This document shows, piece after piece, positions 6,070 to 6,240 of a stretch of DNA of 6,240 bases. Made by a program: the position numbers and the translations under genes. Source of the stretch: JAABSQ01 sp041642315 (GTDB lineage Bacteria; Desulfobacterota; Desulfobacteria; Desulfobacterales; Desulfococcaceae). Every line of letters starts with the position of its first letter. Position 1 is the first letter of the stretch. Below the pieces are notes generated by a model. That model saw only the letters and a program-made list of their open reading frames with translations. It searched no databases and was not told the origin of the DNA. The stretch lies in assembly GCA_041642315.1 (NCBI GenBank), contig JBEPWQ010000233.1:1-6240 (forward strand). The letters are read 5' to 3'.

Positions 6070-6240
6070 CAGAGAATATCCGAAAAAACCAGCCCCACTC
6101 CGAGCGTATTCGCGTTATCGTTGTAATCCAGGAGGCTCTGTCCGTATCCGTTGAAATACTGAACATAGCCTTTGAGTTTCTTGTACAGCGGAAAACTCCA
6201 TCCCAGTTCCAAGGCGCCTTTGTTGCCGGAGGTTCTCAGG
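6069..6240 (-). CDS. pldA: Outer-membrane phospholipase A, C-terminal part (truncated by window edge)
   Basis: The last 56 residues of the reading frame are present and the start lies beyond the right edge. The segment LELGWSFPLYKKLKGYVQYF, followed by NGYGQSLLDYN, matches the final strands of PldA (OMPLA), an outer-membrane beta-barrel that hydrolyses phospholipids when lipid asymmetry is disturbed, as a calcium-dependent dimer. The family's catalytic His and Ser lie earlier in the protein, outside the window, so activity cannot be judged. The sequence ends GVGLVFSDIL, so the final residue is Leu rather than the Phe usual for barrel assembly signals. The stop codon overlaps the T run of the terminator candidate for the opposing genes. 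Convergent orientation means it is a separate transcription unit. Confidence 0.93.
   Translation of the reverse strand, partial: LRTSGNKGALELGWSFPLYKKLKGYVQYFNGYGQSLLDYNDNANTLGVGLVFSDIL

Overview
The window appears to come from a Gram-negative bacterium of moderately high GC content. The evidence is the C-terminus of an outer-membrane phospholipase A, which requires an outer membrane, together with an MscS channel and a bacterial GlgX. A proteobacterial or Desulfobacterota origin fits the general character of the proteins, but this is an inference and no taxonomic marker is present. There are no rRNA or tRNA genes, CRISPR arrays, insertion sequences or phage genes.

Layout. On the minus strand, reading right to left, lie glgX (glycogen debranching enzyme, 3316-1202), a single-pass membrane protein of unknown function 55 bp downstream (1146-481), and, after a 149 bp AT-rich gap, the start of a nitroreductase-family gene that runs off the left edge (331-1). 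A 456 bp divergent intergenic region (3317-3772) holds several short repeats and weak promoter-like sites. On the plus strand, reading right, lie mscS (3773-4600), a GNAT acetyltransferase (about 4743-5264) and an alpha/beta hydrolase (5275-5958). The last two are only 10 bp apart and are probably co-transcribed. The plus-strand genes end at a long hairpin followed by five T residues (6009-6069), which is a good rho-independent terminator candidate. Beyond it a convergent minus-strand pldA enters from the right edge (6240-6069, C-terminal 56 residues only).

How the genes may work together. GlgX removes outer branches of glycogen after phosphorylase action, and the small membrane protein beside it is the least understood gene here. 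MscS relieves hypo-osmotic pressure. The GNAT protein and the hydrolase are generic enzymes whose substrates cannot be read from sequence. I see no metabolic link joining the plus-strand genes.

Nothing in this window is clearly a new biological system. The most useful leads are the uncharacterised membrane protein linked to glgX, the repeated CCGGATTG motif and dyads between glgX and mscS, and the tandem 18-bp repeat whose second copy forms part of the terminator stem.
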